From: Cudoniella acicularis | Taxonomy: Eukaryota > Ascomycota > Leotiomycetes > Helotiales > Helotiaceae | Length of the DNA: 40,138 nucleotides | Direction of reading: 5' to 3' | NCBI GenBank assembly: GCA_013054445.1 | Contig: JAAMPI010000384.1 | Coordinates: 1-40,138 of the forward strand | Part shown: piece after piece, positions 33,714 to 40,138 of the stretch | Layout: every line of letters begins with the position of its first letter | Position numbering within the stretch: the first letter of the stretch is position 1 | The notes under the pieces: model-generated | The model's input: only the letters and a program-made list of their open reading frames with translations | Databases searched by the model: none | Told to the model about the DNA's origin: nothing | Made by a program: the position numbers and the translations under genes

Positions 33714-34959
33714 CTAAAACTTTGGAAAGAATACAGGCGTTTCTTTCTTCCACTTCTGATAGTCTTTTCGATTACCATACTTTTTGTCATACTTTTTCTC
33801 GCTCAAAGGGATGCCAGACACTTTGAAGAGCAAGAAAGTGACAAATGCGGGGCTGATAGCACACATTCCTACGCCCAAGATTCTGCCATAGCTTGTCCCC
33901 GCGAGACCCATACCGACTTGGCCAACATTACTGGCTAGAACACCGGCAGCAGTCGTGGCAATGCCTGTCCATAGAGTTGATTCTCCCTATTTACTGTCAA
34001 AATTGATCAATATCTGTAAATTAAAAGTGACTTACGAAGTAGTTTGGATGCCGGCTTTTGCTCCACAATCCATGCGTGAGGAATTCCTCATCGTGCTCCT
34101 TGCGTTTCTTGGCCTGAACCCAGGCATTCTTTTGTCGGTCGGCTATGATTTCAAAGGTAAGGCCGCCTACATAGAGGAGAATGCCAATGATGTCTGTGAG
34201 GCCAACAAGTGGTAGAGTGGAAAGAGCAGTGCGGAGAATTGAATTCAGAGCCAAGACTGGCATTAAGCAGAGGGATACCCATGTGGCTAGTGCTGTTAGA
34301 TCAAGCGGCAATTTTTAGGAGTTGGCAATTTTGATTACCTTGAGCCATGAAAGCTCCGAAAAACTTGGGAGGTGACTTCTTAATTTCATCAAATCTTTCT
34401 CCAGGATTAGCGTTATTTCCACCAAATAAGAGTAACGGTGAAATAATACCTAGAGTCATGTCCATCGGCAATAACACGTTGGAAGAGATATGAGCCCACT
34501 GTTTCCACATCAGATAGAAAAACCTTCCGAGATCTTCAAATTCAACTCACATCTTGTAGCCCACTACTTGGAGATTAATTCGTGTTTCTATACGCAGAAT
34601 AATCAAGAGAAACTTACAATAGATACGGCTGCACTGATAACAACTTGCCTCCAGTTAAATCCGTTTGGCCCTCCATTGCTAGTGAAAGCCCCAAGAAGGC
34701 TTGGCCATACTGGCTTAGCAGTGCCAGCTAGAGATGCGGCTGCACGTGCTCTCAGTGCAGGAAGGTACAGCGATAAATCCGTAACAGAGAGATAGGTAAG
34801 AGATCCTGACAGGTCATAAAACTGCTCTGACTGCGCGAGGATAGAAGGAATTGCAACCGCTGATTGTATTGCGAATGCAGCGCCAACAGAGGGCAGGAGT
34901 GTTTTGAGGAAGGGATTGCGAAAGTTTGTTACGTGGAGGAGAGTGGAAATGAGAGTCAT
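33714..34959 (-). CDS. DUF1295 / steroid 5-alpha-reductase-like membrane protein
   Basis: This is a multi-pass membrane protein of the DUF1295 family, distantly related to steroid reductases and isoprenylcysteine methyltransferases; its substrate is unknown. Six exons: 34959-34618, 34563-34551, 34498-34450, 34394-34339, 34286-34036 and 33986-33714. They total 984 nt, or 327 residues. Exon 2 is a 13-nt microexon needed to rebuild WATRLGSYLF. The exon chain then gives SRFDEIKKSPPKFFGAFMAQATWVSL, the conserved family core, and LWSKSRHPNYFGE, the C-terminal cofactor-site motif. Introns are 49-55 bp. Intron 4 has tandem acceptors six bases apart (CAG and TAG); the downstream one gives the consensus AQATW. 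Several hydrophobic segments are visible. The tail is KYGNRKDYQKWKKETPVFFPKF. Confidence 0.9.
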
Positions 34960-35579
34960 TTTGATGAAAAATAAAAGTGAATCTGCGAAGTTGTTAAGTT
35001 GTGATCAATTGTTGTACTGGTACTTCGTACAAAGATGTCCTTCCGGAAAGATAAGTACAAGGTATATATATAATGGACAGGGGAGCTTCAACTGCAGCCT
35101 TGTTCCCATGGCGACATTTCGGAAGCGGGACCATTTTGTTCCTCTACGTTGTTCAGCCTTGTCTAACCCAAACATGTGATGCTATGAAAGGGCTAGAGCA
35201 TTGTAAGAATTCCAAGTTAAGCTTTTCGACTAGTTTATAATGGTCGAAGTATTCCGAGTTTGCACACTCTCCAGACGAAAGCTCTCGCGAATATGGGATT
35301 AATTTTATTAGTACCACAGTACTCAAGCACCACTATACTTCTTAAAGCCGTCGTGTCCTGAGAAATGTGCTATCAAACAGCTATATCAACACCCAAATGC
35401 AGTTTCCGATCCAGAAACTTATGATCTTTGCATTGTTTTTGTGGCATATTCAAACCTTCTCAGATGCAACATCTTGACCATTTTGTTTGAGAGTACGAGC
35501 GACTTGCCCCAGTCCAAATTTCTAGATCATTAAACCTAGCTCGTAATGAAGGCAGTCCCAATAAAGGGAGATAACTGCA
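34960..35579. other. Intergenic region
   Basis: Upstream of the DUF1295 gene and downstream of the deaminase gene (both minus). It is AT-rich and no gene is recognised. Confidence 0.5.
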
Positions 35580-36140
35580 TCATGCCTTTTTATGGCCAGC
35601 CGTAGCAACCTCTAAAATTTCCCTTTCCAATCCTTCCACAAGGACAACTTCTATACCTGCATCTTCGAGCTGCTTCCTGCCGGTATTCGCACCCACGAAC
35701 TTTCCCGGCTCTTTGACTCCAACATAAACTGTTTTTATGCTTGTGCCCAATCTCAAGATCCTCTCAACGCATGGAATGTTCCCACTGAGCCTCTTAAAAC
35801 ATGGCTCCACTGTTGTATAGAGAACTGTTCCTTCTGGCAAGAACTGACCCAGTTGATCTTCTGGCACACCGTGCTTTTCTGCCAGCTTTATCAAGCAGCT
35901 TTGTTCCGCATGTGTATTCCCTTCGCATTCAAGTGTATAGCCTGTTGCAAGAATAGTGTCGCTCTTCGAGTCAACCAGGAGAGCTCCAACTCGATAATTT
36001 GTTGGTTTGGGCGGTGATTTTCGAGCCAAATCGAAGGCTTGTCGCAAGTAGTGAAGGTGAAGGTTCGAAGATGATGCCGAGGGCTCTGGTTGGGAAGTCA
36101 TTCCGCCTAGGTTCTGGTCGGTCGCAAAAAGTTTTGACAT
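35580..36140 (-). CDS. DRAP deaminase-like protein (Rib2-type, riboflavin pathway)
   Basis: This is a zinc-dependent deaminase of the CDA fold, most like the deaminase domain of yeast Rib2, which deaminates the ribitylamino-pyrimidine phosphate in riboflavin synthesis. The single-exon protein has 186 residues. The zinc and proton-shuttle motif HAE is at residues 77-79. The second motif, PCFKRLSGNIPC, gives Cys114 and Cys124; this wide spacing with RLSGN is characteristic of the Rib2/MafB19-like deaminases rather than cytidine deaminases. Rib2 of budding yeast carries an additional pseudouridine synthase domain, absent here. An internal ATG at residue 14 is an alternative start. A second riboflavin gene, RIB3, lies 14 kb away, and the two are not adjacent. 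Confidence 0.82.
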   Translation of the reverse strand: MSKLFATDQNLGGMTSQPEPSASSSNLHLHYLRQAFDLARKSPPKPTNYRVGALLVDSKSDTILATGYTLECEGNTHAEQSCLIKLAEKHGVPEDQLGQFLPEGTVLYTTVEPCFKRLSGNIPCVERILRLGTSIKTVYVGVKEPGKFVGANTGRKQLEDAGIEVVLVEGLEREILEVATAGHKKA

Positions 36141-36677
36141 GCCAGTATTGACAAGTCAGAGAACTCGGGTCGTACAGTCCCACCTTTGAGGGCGTTTCGA
36201 GACAAGAACAATTTCCACAGCCTCACCTCGGCAGGCTAAGCATGATCTGCCTTTTTGTCGTGAATATCTGGGGAAGAGTTTGATATAGGACGTGGCTGAA
36301 GACGAGAATCTCTTCCCGCCCAAACAGTGTCGCAACAAAACCTCGATCACGAGCTTCGAGTTAGCTTGCGACGACGTCACGAAGCGAACATGGCACAGTT
36401 CGCGCAGCATGGCATGGCAGCCTTCATCCAACAACCCAACTCAGAAAAGAACACTCAGCATATCTTCGGCACGCTTACTCTTACATTACCCGTTATTTCT
36501 CTTCAACGCGATCGCTCCCAAGCCCTGAAAAACCCAATAGAAGTTGGTTTGGTCGCATCATCCTCCGGCATCCACGGAGTACGAGCGAAGTGCGCGCAAA
36601 TAAGCAGAGGACATGCGCAGAGGATTCCCCTTGGCTAAAAAATCCTAGACCATCTTATATGACCACATGGAACTTGC
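36141..36677. promoter_or_regulatory. Bidirectional promoter region, deaminase / WD40 gene
   Basis: This 537 bp spacer lies between divergent genes. Two overlapping plus-strand frames (36292-36528, 36327-36638) look like chance or 5' leader. An additional upstream exon of the WD40 gene cannot be excluded. Confidence 0.45.
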
Positions 36678-39600
36678 ATGGCCATGTCTGACGTTGCTTT
36701 GCCGAAGATCAAGGTGATTGATACGCAGAATTTGGACGGGAGTGCCACAGGGACATCAACAGGTGTTGATTCTCCTTCGAACACCACGGATGGCGGTCAA
36801 TCAGGGAGGCCGAGGTCCGCAACCTCTTCAGAAGGTGCGCTGCCCATTATTTGCTTGGAATGCCCTCATTGCGCCTTGGTCCTCGGGGGCTTTGTGGAAC
36901 ATGGCTCTCCATATCATCGAGACGCATGTTTCCTCTAGCCGGGGCACTGTTGCTGACCTTGATCATTATCACAGGCAACCCACAGACAAATGCGAAAAAA
37001 TCACCGATCAAATCGATCCGCAATGTCTCAAGCAAAGATGTCAACAGCGGGAAACCAACATCGCCTCCGGGGCGGCCGGAAACTGCTATCGATCCTCTTT
37101 CTCATGTATGCCTCCCGCTGGTCTCGTACACGAATGTTAATCGATGAAGCTGTTCGCAAACGATATTACAACCAAACTAGCAGAGCCATTCGCTGATATC
37201 AGAGAAATAGCACATCCTGAAACGGACGAACACAGAAAATACCATTCCCCCAAAGTTGCGACATGTTGGAACTATGGATAGTGGGACTGGCGAAGCCACA
37301 AGTCCCGTCAGCCCTGAATTAGGCCCCCCGGGAAGGCAATTAACGCCCGAAATTATACGCAACGATATTAATCCAACAAAAGAAAAGAAGTAAGTGTCTC
37401 GGACCTATAAGCTCGGCCTTAAGGTCCCTCTCTGCTTACTGAGAGTTGGAAATGTTGCTTGCTTATGCGAACACATGTGAAATGTTCTTTCAGCATTCAT
37501 GTAGCTAATTATTCTCTCCAGAAAAGGTGTGTCATTTCTCAGCCGTTTTAGTATTATCGGGGGGAAAAAGAAAGACCAACTCGATGTGGACGACGATGAA
37601 TCAGAACTGGGCAATCCACGTACTGAAGGAATGAACGCACATGTTTTTGCGTCATCGATAGGTGCGAATGGTTACATACCACAATATAAAGAGCCACCCA
37701 GATACATCAAAGTTCGAGCGCATAACAAAAAATTAAGGGAATTCAATCGGATGTTTTTGGCCCAAGAATTGAGTGGAGCAAAACATGAATCGGCCGACGA
37801 GAAGGTGCCAGGCCTGACTACCACCGAGCTGAATCCACACTCGAAGTTAACAAAACCGCCCAAAACAGGCGGTGCGATTTGGGCAACAGAGTTCAGTAAA
37901 GATGGAAAATACTTGGCCGCTGCTGGTCGAGATCAGGTTGTGAGAATATGGGCAGTAATCTCTACTCCTGAAGAGAGGCAAGCGCATGAGCACGAAGAAG
38001 ACTCGAGCACTTCTGGTGGCGAACGACTAAGTGCTCCAGTTTTCAGGTCAAAGCCAATCCGAGAGTTCGAGGGTCACACCGGAGAGATCTTAGATTTGAG
38101 TTGGAGCAAAAACAACTTTCTCCTCTCGTCATCTATGGACAAGACTGTGCGGTTATGGCATATCAGCAGACAGGAGTGTTTGTGCACTTTCAAGCACAAG
38201 GATTTCGTTACTTCGATTGCTTTCCATCCTACCGACGACCGATTCTTCCTTGCTGGGTCCTTGGATTCTGTCTTAAGGTTATGGAGCATCCCAGATAAGA
38301 GCGTGGCTTTCTGGAACCAGTTACCAGACTTGATCACAGCAGTCGCATTTTCTCCAGATGGAAAAACCGCGATCGCTGGCGTGCTGAGCGGCCTCTGTTT
38401 ATTCTATGAAACTGAAGGTTTGAAATATCACACGCAAATTCACGTGCGATCATCGAGAGGGAAAAACGCCAAAGGGAGCAAAATTACTGGAATAAGGACC
38501 ACAACATTTCCCCCAGGTGACCCAGAAGGGGACATAAAGGTTCTCATCACCAGCAATGATTCGAGAGTTCGAATGTACAACCTTCGGGATAAAGGCCTTG
38601 AGATGAAGTTCAGAGGGCATGAAAACACATGCAGCCAAATCAATGCCAGCTTCAGTGATGACACTGAGTATATAATTTGTGGTAGCGAAGACCGAAAAGC
38701 CTATATTTGGAATACTGGGCCTGCAGACTCTGAAAATAAAGACAAACGTCCCTTGGAATTGTTTGAAGCTCATTCGGATATGGTTACTGCAGCGGTGATT
38801 GCCCCAAGTAAAACTAGGCAATTATTGAGCGCCTCTGGTGATCCTATCTACGACCTTTGCAACCCTCCTCCCGTTACGCTACTAAGCAGAGAGGAATCAA
38901 ATGCTTCTTCTATGCCTCGAACGGATTCAGATAAGCGCCATTCTGACCCAGTTAGTGAGCCGCATGTTAAGAAACCAGAGGAATCTCCGGCCTACCTTGC
39001 GCGATGTACACATCCTGATGGAAATATCATTATTACCGCAGATTACTTAGGTGGAATTAAAGTGTTCCGCCAAGACTGGTATAGATCATTTTCTTTTCTC
39101 TCTCCCTTTTGGAGTTTTGCTTGAACCTTAAAGCTCTCTCGGTCGAAGTCGAACCCAAATGAATTGAAGCGGGGAACAGGACAAGGCTTGTTTGCCAATG
39201 TCATATTTTCCAAAGTATTTCATAAACTCTTTTTGTTTGGCTATCTTATTCTAAGAAATACTAATTCGAACCTTATAGTGCTTACCAAAAACGTCTTCAA
39301 AATACGTGGGAGACTGGATCGACCTTCTCAAAGAAAATGCTAGGCCGAAGCAACTCGATCATGACCCGAAATTCTGGTGGCTCTCATTCTCGTCGGAATT
39401 CCGTGTCTCAAGCCTCTCTTGCTACCCCACAAATGCCTTCTGATCACATACTATCCTGGCGAAATTCTGTATTGGACAACAACGGCGTAAGAAGCACTGC
39501 CAAAACGTCTCGGAGTGATCGCAGTATATCTCCTGGAAAGCTCAATAGAAGCTCTCATCAATCATCCACTACAAATTCCCAGAATAATCTCGCGAGTGCT

Positions 39601-40071
39601 GCTAGGCAGCAACCATATGCCGGAACACCTTTGACGCATACAACCTCGAGTGTTTCTACTACAAGTCCTCCCCCGAGTATTTATAAAGCAACGAGTTATG
39701 GCACTAGTCAGCCACCAACTCCAAGCTTCACCTTTCAGAGCGCAAATGATGACAATCCTATGAGGGTTGATTCTTCAGGGAAGAGCTATCAATTTTGGAA
39801 TCCTTCATCCTGGCGAAATGAGGTAAAGGCTCAAATTGCTACTCATGATCCGGACAAGCTAGATACAGATGAGTTGAGGCCCCCCATTGGCAGAGGGCAA
39901 AGTGTCATCAGCAAGCTCAGCAGCGACGAAAACACTTCCGGGCTCGAGGATGAAAGCGAGGGAGAGGCATTGTCTTGTAAGAAGTGTGGCGGGAAGGACT
40001 TTAGAGCCAGGAAAGTTATTGGCAAAGGGCAAAGATTGGTTTGTACAAAATGCGGAACCACGGCCGATTAG
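36678..40071 (+). CDS. WD40 repeat protein, WDR44/DGR2 family, with C-terminal zinc ribbon
   Basis: This is the fungal counterpart of human WDR44 and yeast YMR102C/DGR2; WDR44 binds Rab11 on recycling membranes, but a role in fungi is not established. Exons are 36678-36834, 36975-37105, 37211-37389, 37522-39078 and 39279-40071, totalling 2,817 nt or 938 residues. All junctions keep frame; branch sites CTGAC, CTGAT, CTAAT and CTAAT are visible. The disordered N-terminus is followed by KGVSFLSRF and GGKKKD, a family hallmark, then about six or seven WD repeats, for example GHTGEILDLSWSKNNFLLSS with DKTVRLWH and GHENTCSQINASF. FRQDCAYQKR spans the last intron. The Ser-rich tail ends in CKKCGG and CTKCGTTAD, a CxxC-x18-CxxC zinc ribbon. 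The start could also be the ATG two codons downstream (36684). Confidence 0.88.
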
Positions 40072-40138
40072 CCGTGTCTTTATGGGGGCACGATCTATGC
40101 ATTGCTTGGAGTTTGGGTTGGGCCGTCTGGATATTAGC
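40072..40138 (+). other. 3' flank of the WD40 gene
   Basis: Sixty-seven bases after the stop codon, presumably 3' UTR. Nothing else is visible. Confidence 0.6.

Overview
This window comes from a filamentous ascomycete (Pezizomycotina). The genes are eukaryotic, with many 49-67 bp introns carrying GT..CTAAC/CTGAC..AG signals, mitochondrial and secretory targeting peptides, and fungal-specific families. The gene set would fit Leotiomycetes, but that is only an impression.

Layout: (1) 1-9.05 kb is compact. It holds a Tpr/Mlp1-type nuclear basket protein (minus, 3' end off the left edge, one frameshift), the divergent TFIIE beta subunit and a DsbA/FrnE-like thioredoxin-fold protein with a GC-AG intron. 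(2) 9.05-18.7 kb is a gene desert: AT-rich to about 12.1 kb, then visibly GC-richer with short tandem repeats and recurring palindromes. (3) 18.7-23.1 kb holds a four-finger C2H2 transcription factor, RIB3 (minus) and the divergent COQ3. (4) 23.1-26.1 kb is AT-rich and gene-poor, with a tRNA-D-arm-like fossil. (5) 26.1-28.3 kb holds a GPI-anchored S10 serine carboxypeptidase. (6) 29.2-31.0 kb, minus strand, is a spliced, apparently noncoding snoRNA host gene. Five of its six 173-210 bp introns carry a box C/D snoRNA candidate whose guide matches conserved rRNA. (7) 31.8-40.1 kb holds FBP1, a DUF1295 membrane protein with a 13-nt microexon, a Rib2-type deaminase and a WDR44-family WD40 protein.

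Most genes are unlinked housekeeping functions: nuclear pore, transcription initiation, riboflavin (two genes), ubiquinone and gluconeogenesis. The most interesting element is the snoRNA host gene. Its guide order on the minus strand (snR77-like, snR76-region, snR74-like, snR73-like) is collinear with the S. cerevisiae snR78-snR72 polycistron, but here the snoRNAs sit one per intron. All rRNA matches were made from memory and need alignment.
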